From positions 57,553,954-57,617,953 of the forward strand of contig NC_080695.1 in NCBI RefSeq assembly GCF_030445035.2: DNA of 64,000 nt, given 5' to 3'. Shown in pieces: positions 35,201 to 47,602 of the stretch. The notes beneath the pieces were generated by a model. It did not search any database, had not been told where the DNA came from, and was given only the letters and a program-made list of their open reading frames with translations. Every line of letters begins with the position of its first letter. The first letter of the stretch is position 1. The position numbers were made by a program, and so were the translations under genes. This DNA is from Dasypus novemcinctus (lineage: Eukaryota; Chordata; Mammalia; Cingulata; Dasypodidae).

Positions 35201-36034
35201 TGGCTTCATGAACTTCACACCCAAAGCATGAGCAGCAAAAGAAAAAATACATAAATGGGTCTTCCTCAAAATTAAAGCCTTCTGCACCTCAAAGAGTTTG
35301 TCATGAAAGTGAAAAGAAAGGCTACCCGATGGGAGAAAATATTTGGTAACCATATATCTGATAGAAGACTTAAATTCTGCATATATAAAGAACTCCTATA
35401 TCTTGAAAATAAAAAGACAAAACCCATTTAAAAAATGGGGAAAAGATTTGAACAGATGCTTCTCAAAAGAAGAAATACAAATGGCTAAAAAGCACATGAA
35501 AAAATGCTCAACATCACTAGCTATTATGGAAGTGCAAATCAAAACTACAATGAGATACCATTTTACACCCGTCAGACTGGCAGCAATCAAAAAAAAAAAA
35601 AAAACAAAAACAAACAGAAGTCTATAAGTGCTGGAGAGAATGTGGAGGAATGGGAGCACTCACCTACTGCTGGTGAGAATGCAGAAGGATCCAACCATTC
35701 TGGAGGACTGTTTAGTGGTTTCTCAAAAAGTTAGCTATAGATTTGTCATATGACCCAGCAATTCCTGAAAATAAGGACACAAACTGATATAGGCACACCA
35801 ATGTTCATATCAACATTATTCACTATTGCCAAAAGTTGGAATCAACCCAAATGCCCATCAATGGATGAATGGATAAATAAAATGTGGTATATACATACTA
35901 TGGAATACTACTCAGCTATAAGAAGGAATACAGTACAAACACATGTGATAACATGGATGAATCTTGAGGACCTTACATTGAATGAAGTAAGCCAGGCATT
36001 GAAGGACAAATACTACGTGACCTCTCTGATATGA
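32241..36034 (+). pseudogene. L1-E ORF2 relic (endonuclease/reverse transcriptase)
   Basis: The frame starts at ATG 32241. The endonuclease keeps a VGDFNT motif (about 32660). The reverse transcriptase shows [17 protein letters not shown] (34000), [11 protein letters not shown] (34180) and an FSDD active site at about 34318, with serine where FADD is usual. The C-terminal region has WRT/WW-type and MEYYSAI segments and stops at 36034. Stops and indels break it into at least eight frames. Confidence 0.85.
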
Positions 36035-39000
36035 AACAAGCAAACTGAACTGTCTCAGAGAGCTAAAGACTGTAAGATAGGTTTAAAGGAATTTGGGGGG
36101 GGGAGAGGAAGGTTGCGGGTGATGCCTACATGAGTGATGTCTATGATAAGCTGGATGTAAGTATTTTTATAGGGAAATGATAAGATGGGGTCATAGGGAT
36201 AACTTTGAATGGGACTTTGAGAGCTTGAGGGGGCAAGGGTTGGGAGAATGGGTCAGCTGACCCAAGGAATTGGGGGAAGGGCTGGGGGGAACTGTTGAGT
36301 ATGGGAGAATGTCAGATATATGGTTGAAACTATAGTGTTGAGAAAACTCTGTAGAAAATATAATAAGAAAGGATCACGTTTTTAAGGTTCTTAGTAGGGG
36401 AGCACCTGGTACAGGGGCAAGCTTTTAGGGAGTGTGTGAGTGCTCATTGGGTCATAGTGTGTTATATCATTGGATGGAGACCCATACAATGAGTGTGAAG
36501 GTGTACCCACCTTCTGGGGAGACCTGATATTCCCAAATAGAGGGAATTGTGTCCTTCAAGAGAATGGCTGGCTCCCAATTAGTTAGGGCAGCCTAGTATG
36601 TCAAACCCTCAGCATTGTTGCAGTATCTGTAAATCTGGTTCCTCAAGTAGTGAAGATTGATTGTCATGGTGTGCCCTGAGGGGAGGGGGAGAGAACTATA
36701 GCATGGATGGAAGCAGGGCAACGGGGGTCAATGGAAGTACTCTACAAGATCATGCAATAATGGGCATGTCAACTTACATCTAAAGTGTGTAAGTCTATAA
36801 ACTAAAATGTAAACCATAATGTAAAACATAAGGAAACTAAAAAATTAGAAATTTGTGCAGTCTAAAATATAAACAATGATGCAAACCAAAATGGAACCAT
36901 GTTTGATAGCTTTGTTTCAAAATCTGTACATCAGCTGCAGCAAATATAACATGAACATGTAAAGAGATCATTTCTGGGAAAGGGGAAAAGAGTTTGATGT
37001 TGGATATCTGGGAGTCTCCTATATTGTGTATGTGAATTACTGTGATCTAAAACTTTTTTGAAGAGAAAATTAAAAATTAGGAAAAAAAAGAAAGAATGTA
37101 CACACTGAGGAACAAATGAAAGTGCCTTGCCACTGTACATACAGGGCAATACCTATTACAATGATAAAAGGCAAAACATTAGAAACAAAACTTTATAATA
37201 TTTTTCATTTTATTAATACACCCATTTATTTTTACTTTATTTTAGTATTTCTAAATTACCATGTATTCTATTTCTAAACTTTAAACCCATCGCTACATTT
37301 CAATTTCCTATAAATTGAATTTAGCAATAAATTGGGATTCATTGTTGAAGATTTGGACCACAGAGAGGTTCAACTATGGCAGGGGAGGAATTCTGGTGTG
37401 GGGTGTTATTGATGGGGGGGGGCACATGGGTGGGGAGGGGAGTTCTCTGGGGCATGTATACAGGGGACATAAATATGTTATGATGTATGTTGGGTATTTT
37501 TATAGTTGTTACAGTTACAAATGTCAACTGAGAAAGTGCTGAGTTCCTATCCAGGGGAGCTCTGTCACATTCCCCAAAGGAACAACAATAATCCCCCAAA
37601 TGCAATGGGAAAGATCAACAAGGAAGGATGGTCCAATAATGAGTGCTTGATACTGATGACTGTGCTTAGGAGCCTGTGTGCCTGAAAAAGGAACTAGGTC
37701 TAGAGCTGTAGGGTGCCTAAGAATTACCTCCTGAGAGCTTCCATGTTGCTCAAATGTGACCACTCTCTAAGTCAAACTCTGTATGTAAATGCATTATCTT
37801 CCCCCCCCATGTGGGACATGACTTCTGGGGATGAGCTTCCCTGGCACCAAGGGATTACTACCAATCATTAACTGGAGAAGCAACTAGAGAGAGACCTTGA
37901 ATAAAAGGGTCAACTCAGACCAGCAGGATACCTCAGCCTACATATTGGATCAAGTGTTAAAAACTGTTTTTTGACCTTGAATAAAAGGGGGAAATGGCAA
38001 AGACAAATGAGTTTGTATAGCTAAGAGTCTTCCAAAAAGAGTTGGGAGGTCATCAGAGGGGTCACGCTTACGCACACCTCAGCAGGACCCCAGAAAAAGC
38101 CAAAGTAGATACAACCCTAGGTACTGGTTCTCCTGAAGACTATGGAGATCCACAGGGTATATGGTCATAGCAGATGGATTTGGAGCCCTGTGCCATGTCA
38201 GAAGGCCTTACTTTGGAATTTGTGATCCTGAGTGTGATGAAGCTGGACTCAGGTGTGACTTTTCTACACTTTTTTCCCCCTCTTCTGTCACTTTTACTGA
38301 ACCTGTGGTTGGTGCTAGGGATGGTCCATACTCAGGAGACTTGAATCTCTGGACTGCCCATGTGCCAGCTGGACCCTGAGCCTCAGCAGAGTGGCGACTC
38401 CTACTCTCTAGTTTCTTGTCTTACCCAGATCAGCTAACAGCGTGGTGAAAATGGTCAACCACCACACCAGGGAAACAAAATTGTCTACAACTGCAAGCAG
38501 AGGAATTGCATCCATCATCCATGTCTAATGTAAGCCCCCTCTTTATCTAGAGGTGGAGAGGACATCGCCATATGGACTAGAGTGGACTTACTGATATTCT
38601 ACTATAAAACTATTGGGATGAGTAATACAAGAAATTTTAGCATCGAGGTGGAGAAAGTGGCCATGGTAGTTGCCAAGGGCAGGGATATGGTAGAAGAGAT
38701 GTGATGTGGGGGCATTTTTGGGATTTTGAGTTGTCCTAAATGATATTGAAGGGTCAGATGTTGAACTTCATGTATCCTGCCATAACCCACTGAATGTACT
38801 GGGGGAGAGTGGAAACTGCAGGGTAAACTATTATCTATGTAGGGCAGCAGTGCCCCAAAATGTGTTCCGAGTGCGATGAGTGTGCCACAGTGATGGGGGA
38901 GGCTGTTGGTGTGGGAGGAGTGGGGTGGGGAGGTAGGGGGTATACCAGGACCTCTTATATTTTTTAATGTAATATTTTTTTGTGATATATATATCTTCAA
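36035..39000 (+). other. Long 3'UTR of L1-E
   Basis: About 3 kb without coding potential follows ORF2. It is collinear (in reverse) with the 3'UTR of L1-C and L1-F: compare 37830-37960 with 18000-17900 and 48740-48620. It includes a G-rich segment at 37414-37441 and another at about 38905-38940. The copy ends in 'cttatattttttaatgtaatatttttttgtgatatatatatcttcaaaaaa'. The last ~110 bp recurs immediately downstream (39025-39110). Confidence 0.75.
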
Positions 39001-39224
39001 AAAATATAATTTACAAAAATGATGTGGTGGGGGTGGGGAGTGGATTATATGGGAACCTCTTATGTTTTTAATGTAACACTCCTTGTGATCTATTAACTTT
39101 AATTAAAAAATACAGGGAAAAATATTTACTCTTCAGAAAAAAATTATATAAAAATTAAAAAGAAACCTCTTTGAAAACAAATAAAAGTTTTTGTAAAATT
39201 GTAAAAAAAAAAAACCTCTATTGC

Positions 39225-39435
39225 AGGAGCAGATTTGGCTCAAACAGTTGAGCACCTGCTTCCCACATGGGAGGTCCTAGGGTCAGTCCTGGTGCCTCCT
39301 AAAAACAAAAAACCAGCAACAAGCAAATGAAATAACAAAGTCAAGGGAGCCAATATGGCTCGGTGGTTGCAGGCCAGCTTCCCCCATACAAGGTCCCAGG
39401 TTGAATCATCTGCCCCAGTACCTTAAAAAAAAAAG
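39225..39435 (+). mobile_element. DAS dimer SINE
   Basis: Unit 1 'ggagcagatttggctcaaacagttgagcacctgcttcccac...gcctcctaaaaac' and unit 2 'gggagccaatatggctcggtggttgcaggcc...agtaccttaaaaaaa' are joined by an A-rich linker. The 9-bp TSD CTCTATTGC is at 39216-39224 and 39436-39444. Confidence 0.9.
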
Positions 39436-39444
39436 CTCTATTGC

Positions 39445-41313
39445 CTTTCAGGATCTACCCTCAGGGTTACATAAGCAAACAGTTACTAACATCAACTCAC
39501 ATTCAAAGGTAAAGGACATAGACTCCATCTGCCAATGGGAGGTATGCCAAAGAATTTGTGGATATATTAGAAAATTGCATGAGACCTCCCCAACATAAAC
39601 CCAACATAAATGTGTTCACAGGCCACACATACTGGACACAAGTAAGAGGAATGTTTCCCCTTATTATTTATCAAGGGTATGGTCCTGCTGAAACCATACC
39701 CAGTTTATGTTAGTAAATGGAGCGTTGGCCCTCTCAGTCTAAGGCAGGGTTTGCACACTCAGATAATATTACCAGGCAGGTAATATTCAATGAGAGAAGG
39801 CCAAAATGAGAAAAGCTGGCCCTGTGTAATAACTTAGAAGGGTTTATTTCATAATCATGAGTTGTATTCTCTTGACATAGTTGTATCATATATATTAAAC
39901 ACATAGGAATATTCTTCACTTTTATAAAGTAACATGCTATGCTCCCTCATCTCTGATACATGAGATCCTCTCTGTCTATGCTTTGCTTTCTTCTTGATAG
40001 CAATAGGAGTTGGATAAATTTTTCACTTTTCTTTTAATTCTACATTTAGGAAAAAGAATGTAAATGCTTTCTGAGATCTGGGAGCAGATGGTGCCAGCAA
40101 ACTGCAAAACAAATGATACAAGAGGTGAGGGAGTCTGAGGAGGGAAGGTCCAAGGAACTGGTCTCTACCACTGCATATCTCTACCAGGGACAGGAGTTGA
40201 CGGGCCCTTGAAATTTTCACCAAACGTGATAGACCAGACTTCCTCCCCTGGCTAAAAGAGACCATATGCTCTAATACCCTGTCACATAGGGTTCATTGCT
40301 TCAGCAATTCTCCAGATCACTGGAGAAAATCCTCCAAGACCTCAGGGGCAACACACCCCAGCAACATCCAGAACCCAGAAGTAATGATTTGCAAGCACCT
40401 CTGACTCAGAATATGAGGGGCATAACTCTCCTGGACACTTATTAGCTCTGGGGGATGCCCAAACTCAAGCCAGGAAGTTCATTTGTGCATTAGTGTTGGT
40501 GGCATAAAGTGCTCAGACTTGCTGCTGTTATCTAAAGATCAATGAGGGAACTTACCTATTAGTACTCTGGAGAAGGGTAACTGCCTTATCTATTTTCAAT
40601 AGGATTTCAGCATTGGTTAATGTTGTAGAATGGCAGAAAAAGTGGTCATTGTATCTCCTGCTAAAGAATTTGAACTTCATCTGGACATTAATGATGAACT
40701 ATTGAAAGTATTAAGGAGGCAATGAACTTAGTCAACTCTGCATTTTTAAGTGATTACCCTGATAGCTGAAAGGTTAATGTATTAAAGGGAATTTGAGAAA
40801 CTCTTAGAATAATTCTTTCTTCTGCTTGGGACTTGGTGACTTAGTGAAAAATAAGAGATAGGAGTTCAGGGAAAGGGGCACTGAAGCATGACTTGTAGGT
40901 TATTGATCGAAAAAACTGTGGTAGATGGTTATAACACTTTCTGAGAGGAACAGATTTGCAGGTGGAAGCTTTGAGTTCAATTGCGCTCATGTCAATGATC
41001 AGTTTCAGTGGAGTAATGGACTAAAAAACTGAGAGTTGTGGGCTGATCAATGAAGGATGGGAAGAAATAGAAACAGCTAATGTAATCTATTCCTTCAATA
41101 AACATGAACAAATAGGAGATGGAACAGAAGATATAGAATAGATATAGAATCAAGGAAGCAACATTTGAAGGCAGAATGGACTTGAACAAAGATACCAAGC
41201 ATGGTTTTTCTCCTATCCAACAGCCATCCCCCACCATTACCTCAGTACCACCTTCCTCCTTGCTAAAAGAATACTAATTTTGTTCAAGTTGGCAGTGAGT
41301 CCATCATTAACTG
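39445..41313. other. Mostly unique DNA, nothing recognised
   Basis: No exon, RNA or familiar repeat is supported over these 1.9 kb. Short open frames (for example 40023-40265 on the minus strand) have no recognisable content. Confidence 0.4.
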
Positions 41314-42886
41314 GATTTTTTAACAAATAAATTTTATTGATACATATTAATAAAGTATACAATTAATCTGAAGTATACAATCAATGGTATTTGGTATAAT
41401 CACATAGTTGTTCATTCATCACTTCAATCATTATTAGAGCATTTTCATTATTTTGACAATAACAATAATAAGCAAAAACAGACAAACAAACAAGAAACTT
41501 CCTCACCTCTCAATGTTTCTGTGATTCTGCCACTGTACAAAGCAGCTGTTTCTGGATATTCTATCCAAAGTGTATAATCAATGGCTTTTGGTATAACCAC
41601 AATGTTATACATTTATCATCTTAAAAGGTTTAGAACAATTTCATTACTCTAAAAAAAAAAAGACTTCAAACCCCCTTAGCATTCCTTCTTCAGCCCTACC
41701 ACTAATCTCATTTCATCTTTATAAATTGATTTATATTTACATTTTATATAAATGGAATCATACAATATGTGGTATACTCTGTGTCTGGTCTCCACTTAAT
41801 TTAATGGTTTTTTTGTCTGATATTAACATTTTGTAGTATTAAATTACATTTGTTCAGTTTCAAAGAAAAATGGTCTTTTATATGCAATTCTACCCATATT
41901 CATATTTCAAACAATATACTTAGTTCATAATAGTGCAATCATACAGTATTTGTCCTTTGGGTCTGGCTTGCTTCACTCAACATAATGTCCTCCAGGTTCA
42001 TCTATGTTGTCATATGTTTCAGAACTTCATTTCTTTTTTTAAAAAAAGATTTGTTTATTTCTCTCCCTTTCTCCCCCACCCTGGTTGTCTGTTCTCTGTG
42101 TCTATTTGCTGCCGAGTCTTCTTTGTCTGCTTCTGTTGTCAGCAGCACGGGAATCTGTGTTTCTTTTTGTTGCATTATCTTGTTGTGTAAGCTCTCCATG
42201 TGTGCAGCACCATTCCTGGGCAGGCTGCACTTTCTTTTGCACTGGGTGGCTCTCCTTACAGGGTGCACTCCTTGCGTGTGGGGCTCCCCTATGGGGGACA
42301 CCCCTGTGTGGCATGGTACTCCTTGCACGCATCAGCACTGCACATTGGCCAGCTCCACACGGGTCAAGGAGGCCTAGGGTTTGAACCGAGGACTTCCCAT
42401 GTGGTAGATGGACACCCTAACCACTGGGCCAAGTCCGCTGCCAACTTCATTTCTTCTTATTTCTGTGTAATATTCCATCATGTGTATACTTCACAGTTTC
42501 TTTATCCATTCATCAGCTAATAGACACTTGGGTTTTCTCCAACTTTTGGCAATTGTGAATAACGCTGCTATGAACATCAGTGTGGAGGTATCTATTCATG
42601 TCACTGCTCTCAGTTCTTCTGGGTATATACCTAGCAAAGGTATTCTTGGGTCCCATGGCAAGTGTATATTCAATTTCCTTAGGAACCACCAAAAGGTCCT
42701 CCAAAGTGGCTGTATCATTCTACATTCCCACCAACAGTGAATAAACGTTCCTATCTCTCGATGTCCTCTTCAGCATTTACAGCTTTCTGACTTTTTAAAA
42801 ATTAATTAATTAATTTTTTCTTTTAAATGTTACATTCATCTGACTTTTTAATAGCAGCCAGTCTAATAGGTATGTAATGATATCTA
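41314..42886 (-). mobile_element. Old L1 (L1-A), left part
   Basis: Antisense L1 3' end and 3'UTR ('tttaacaaataaattttattgatac' at the left), then the ORF2 C-terminal region by 42460-42880. It is interrupted by a SINE at 42036-42442 and by L1-B at about 42898. It resumes at about 59438, where 'attttgatttgcatttccc' restores the normal L1 sequence. Confidence 0.8.
42036..42442 (-). mobile_element. DAS long-form SINE, full length
   Basis: The minus strand begins 'ggcagcggacttggcccagtgg' with a GGTTCAAACC B box and has the extended body with the 'tgcacacatggagagctt...caagataatgcaac' segment and tail. A perfect 13-bp TSD (AACTTCATTTCTT, 42023-42035 and 42443-42455) lies within L1-A. Confidence 0.95.
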
Positions 42887-42897
42887 ATTGTAATTTT

Positions 42898-45800
42898 TTT
42901 TCTCACCCATATTCGAACCCCTCTGTGGTCCAAAACTTCTTCAAAAATGAAGCCTAATGTATTGCCAAATTCAATTAGTAGGAAAATGAAATAGTAAGGA
43001 TAGGTGTAAAGATTAGAAATAGAATGCATACTAATTTAGAAAAACTAAAATAAAGTAAAAAATAAATTGGGGTATTACAAAATGAAAAATGTCATAAAAC
43101 ATTGTTTTTGACATTTTGCCTTTCTTCATTGTAATAGGTGTTGCCCTGTATGCACATTGCAGTGGCAAGGCAATTTCTTCCATTTCTTCCTCAGTGTCTA
43201 CACCTTTTTTTTTTTTTAATTTTGTTTTCAAAAATTTTTAGATCACAGTAAAGTCACATATACAATATAGGGGACTCCTGTATATCCAACATCAAACCCT
43301 TTTCCCCCTTCCCCTGCAATGCTCTTTTTATATGTTCATGTTGTATTTGCTGTAGCTGATATACAGATATTGAAACATAGCTACCAAACATGGTTCCATT
43401 TTGGTTTACATTATGGTTTATATTTTAGACTGTACAGTTTTCTAAATTTTTAGTTACATGATGGTTTACATTATGGTTTACATTTTAGACTATACACTTT
43501 TATATATTTTTGGTGAAATTTAGCACGTCCTATATCCTTCTATGCACGATCTTGTGGAACACTTCCATTGTCCCCCATGTACCCTGCTTCTATCTATTCT
43601 ATTCCTCTCTCCCCCTCCCCTCAGGACCAACAGCAACAACCAAGCTTCACTGCTTGGTTTATATTTTCTAAAGAGTTTTCTTAACATTATAGTTTCAACC
43701 ACAACAATCTCCCATGTTCATCTGTTCCCCCAATCCTCCCCTCGATTCCTTGAGCCATGTGACCCATCCTCCCAACCCTAGGCCCCACAAGCCTGCAAAG
43801 CCCCACCCAATACTGTCCCTATGCCCCCATCTTATCCCTTCTCTGTACCAACTACTTAGGTCCACTTTATCATAGATTTCACCCATGTAGGTGTCAGCTT
43901 GCAACCTTTTTTTCCCCACCAATTTCCTGTAAGCCTATCTTCCAGTCTCTAGCTCTCTGAGACAGCTTGGTTTTCTTATTTCATATCAGAGAGATCATGT
44001 AGTATTTATCTTTCAATGCCTGGCTTGCTTCATTCAACATAAGGTCTTCAAGATTCACCCATGTTATCCCATATGTTTGTACTATATTCCTTCTTAAAGC
44101 TGAGTAGTATTCCATTGTATGTATATACCACATTTTGTTTATTTATTCATTTGTTGATGGGCATTTGGGTTGATTCCAACTTTTGGTAATAGTGAATAAT
44201 GCCTCTATGAGCATTGGTGTGCATATATCAGTCTGTGTCCTTGTTTTCATTTCTTCTAGGTATATACACAGCAGTGGAATTGCTGGGTCATATGGAAAAT
44301 CTATGGCTAGTTTTTTGAGAAACCGCCAAACAGTCCTCCAGAATGAGTGGGTCCTTCTGCATTCCCACCAGCAGTGGATGAGTTTTCCCATTTCTCCACA
44401 TCCTCTTCAACACATTTAGTCTTCTGTTTTTTCATAGCTGCCAGTCTTACGGGAGTAAGGTGGTATTTCATTGTAGTTTTGATTTGCATTTCCCTAATAG
44501 TTAGTGACTTTGAGTATCTTTTCATGTGCTTCTTAGCCATTTCAATTTCTTCTTTGGAGAGGTTTTGTTCAAATCTCTTGCCCATTTTTAAAATGGTTTT
44601 TTTGTCTTTTTATTTTCAAGATATAGGATTTCTTTATATATTCAGGATATTAGTCTCCTATCAGATATATGATTACCAAATATTTTCTCCCATTGTATAG
44701 GCTTTTCACTTTCTTGATAAACTCCTTTGAGGTGCAAAAGGATTTAATTTTGAGGAGGTCCCATTTACCTATTTTTTCTTTTGCTGCTCATGCTTTGGGT
44801 ATGAAGTTCATGAAGCCATTTCCTATACAAGGTCCTGTACATATTTCTCTATATTGTTTTCCAAGGTCTTTATGGTCTTGGTTCTTATATTTAGGTCTTT
44901 GACCCATCTTGAGTTGATTTTTGTATAAGGTGTGAGACCATAATCTTCTTTCATTCTTTTGTATATGGATATCCAGTTATTCAAGTATCATTTGTTGAAG
45001 AGGACATTCTTTCCCAGTTGAGTGGACTTGGTAGCCTTGTCAAATATCAGGTGACTGTATATTGAGAATCTATATCAGAACTCTCAATTCAGTTCCATTG
45101 GTCAGTGCATCTATCCTTGTGCCAATACCATGCCATTTTCACCACTGTAGCTTTGCAGTATGTTTTGAAGTCTGGTGGTGTGATTCCTCCAGTTTCATTT
45201 TTCTTTCTCAATATGTCTTTGACTATTTAGGTCTTTGTTCCTTTCCAAATAAATTTCATAGCTAGTTTTTCTAGTTCATTAAAAAATGCTGTGTTGATTT
45301 TTATTGGATTGCATTGAATCTGTACGTCAATTTGGGTAGGAGAGACATCTTAATCATAGTCTTCCTATCCATGAACAGGGAATATTTTTCCATTTATTTA
45401 GGTCTTTTTGATTTCCTTGAACAGTGTTGTGTAGTTTTCTGTGTATAATTCTTTTATATCTTAAGTTAAATTTATTCCTAAGTATTTGATTTTTTAATTT
45501 CCTATTGTCAATGGTATTTGATTCCTGATTTCCTTCTCAGATTGCTCATTATTGGTGTACAGAAATGCTACTATTTTTGTGCATTTATCTTGTAACCTGT
45601 GACTTTACTGAACTCATGTATAAGTTCTAGAAGCTTTGTTGTAGACTTCTCAGGGCTTTCTATGTATAGGATCATGTCATCTGCAAATAGTGAAATTTTG
45701 ACTTCTTCCTTTCCTATTTGGATCCCTTTTATATCCGGTTCTTGCCTCAGTGCTCAAACAAGTACATCTAACACAATGTTAAATAGAAGGGGTGATAGTG

Positions 45801-47602
45801 GGCATCCTTGTCTTATTCCTGATCTTAGAGGGAAAGATTTTAGGATTTCACCATTGTAAATGATGTTAGCTGTGGGTTTTTCATATATGCCCTTTATCAT
45901 GTTCAGAAAGTTTCTTGCTATCCTTACCTTTTGCAGTGTTTTTATCAAGAAAGGGTGCTGTGTTTTGTCAAATGTTTTTTCTGCATCTATAGATATGATC
46001 ATGTGATTTTTTTTCCTTTGATCTGTTTATGTGGTGTGTTACATTATTGATTTTCTTATGTTGAATCATCCTTGCATACCAGGAATGAAGTCTACTTGGT
46101 CATGGTGTATAATTTGTTTAATGTGTTGTTGAATATGATTAGCAAGTACTTTGTTGAGGATTTTCACATCTAGGTTCATTAGAGAGATTGGCCTGTAATT
46201 TTCCTTTCTTGTGGAGTCCTTGCTTGGCTTTGGTATTAGGGTAATGTTGACATCATAGAATGAGTTAGGCAATGCTCCTTTGTATTTGTATTTCAATTTT
46301 TTGATAGAGTTTAAGCAATATTGGTGTTAGTTCTTTCTGGAATGTTTGGTAGAATTCATCTGTGAAGCTGTCTGGTCCAGGGTTCTTCATCGTTGGGAGG
46401 TTTTTAATGACTGATTCTATCTCTTTACTTGTGATTGGTTTGTTGACATTGTCAATTTCTTCTTTCAACAATGTAGACTGCTTATGTGTTTCTAGGAATT
46501 TGTCCATTTCCTCTAAATTGTCCTTCTCATTGGCATATAGTTTTTTAAAGTATCCTCTTATATTCTTTATTTCTGTGGGGTCAGTGGTAATATTCCCTTT
46601 CTCATTTCTTACTTTGTATATTTGCTTCTTCTCTCTTTTTTACTTTGTTAGTCTAGCAAAGGGTTTGTCAATTTTATTGAACTTCCCAAAGAACCAGCTT
46701 TTTGTTTTGTTTATTATTTCTAGCACTTTCTTATTTTCCATTTCATTTAGTTCTACTCTGATCTTTGTTATTTCTTTCTTTCTTCTTCCTTTGGGGTTAG
46801 TTTGTTGTTTCTTTATTAATTACTCAAGTGGGCAGGTAGGTCTTCAATTTTAACTCTTTTGTTTTTTTTTGATATATGAATTTATGGCTACGAATTTCCC
46901 TCTCAGTACAGCTTTTGCTGCATCCCATAAGTCTGGATTTGTTGTGTTATCATTTTCATTAGTTGCAAGGTAGTTACTGATTTCTTTTGAGATTTCCTCT
47001 TTGACTCACTGTTTGTCTAAGAGTGTGTTTTTAACTTCCGTTTCTTGGTACCTAATCTGGGTCTTTGGCCCTTGCAGATTTCCAGCTTCATTCCACTGTG
47101 GTTGGAGAAATTATTTTGTATGACTTCAGTCTTTCAGAATTCATTGAGACTTTCTCTGTGGCCTAGCATGTAGTCTATCTTGGAGGATGATCCTTGTGTG
47201 CTTGAGAAGAATGTATATCCTGCTGTATTTGGTTTTATATTCTGTATATGTCTATTAGGTCCAGCTCCTGTAATATATTGTTCAAAGTCTTTGTTTCTTT
47301 ATTGGTTCTCTTTTGAGATGTTCCTTCCAATGGTGATAGTGGTGTATTAAAGTCCCCCACAATAATTGTAGAGGTATCCATTCCTTCACTTAGCTTTTTC
47401 AGTGTTTGCCTCATTTATTTGGTGGCACCCTGGTTAGGAGCATAAATGCTTATGATTGTTCTTTCTTCTTGACAGATTACACCTTTTATTAATATGTAGT
47501 GTCCATCTTTGTCTCTCAATAGTTTTGCATTTAAGGTTTATTTTGTCTTATATTAATGTAGCTACTCCTGTCCTTTTTTGGTTATTGCTAGCCTGTAAGA
47601 TT
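42898..47602 (-). mobile_element. L1-B, left part (3'UTR and most of ORF2)
   Basis: The antisense L1 is inserted in L1-A at a probable TSD ('attgtaatttt', 42887-42897 and 59427-59437; the match extends imperfectly to 17 bp). The left portion is a shortened 3'UTR (42898-43980, containing a T-run at 43206-43221). ORF2 follows and runs to 47602, where L1-C is inserted. Confidence 0.85.
43981..47591 (-). pseudogene. L1-B ORF2 relic (split by L1-C)
   Basis: On the minus strand the endonuclease side is near 47590-47000 and the RT core is at 46002-45754 ([22 protein letters not shown]). The FADD region lies near 45690 and the C-terminal region near 44500-44100. The terminal stop is at 43983-43981. 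The first ~59 codons lie on the far side of the L1-C insertion (57224-57048). Multiple stops and frameshifts are present. Confidence 0.8.

Larger units (their letters stand above)
29438..39214 (+). mobile_element. Near full-length L1 LINE on the plus strand (L1-E)
   Basis: It starts at 'agggtggggcaagatgg', the same 5' end seen on the minus strand at 59420 (L1-B). In order: a 5'UTR of about 1.75 kb including a pyrimidine-rich tract (30410-30570), ORF1 (31203-32175), a short spacer, ORF2 (32241-36034), a 3'UTR of about 3 kb and an A-rich end reaching about 39214. Both ORFs carry stops and frameshifts, so it is immobile. A candidate imperfect TSD (A-run plus 'ctattgc', about 29420-29434 and 39205-39224) is suggestive only. 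Confidence 0.85.

Noticed and set aside
29420..39224. Firm TSD for L1-E
   Set aside because: The A-run plus 'ctattgc' similarity is short and imperfect, and overlaps the TSD of the SINE at 39225, so I list it only as a candidate.
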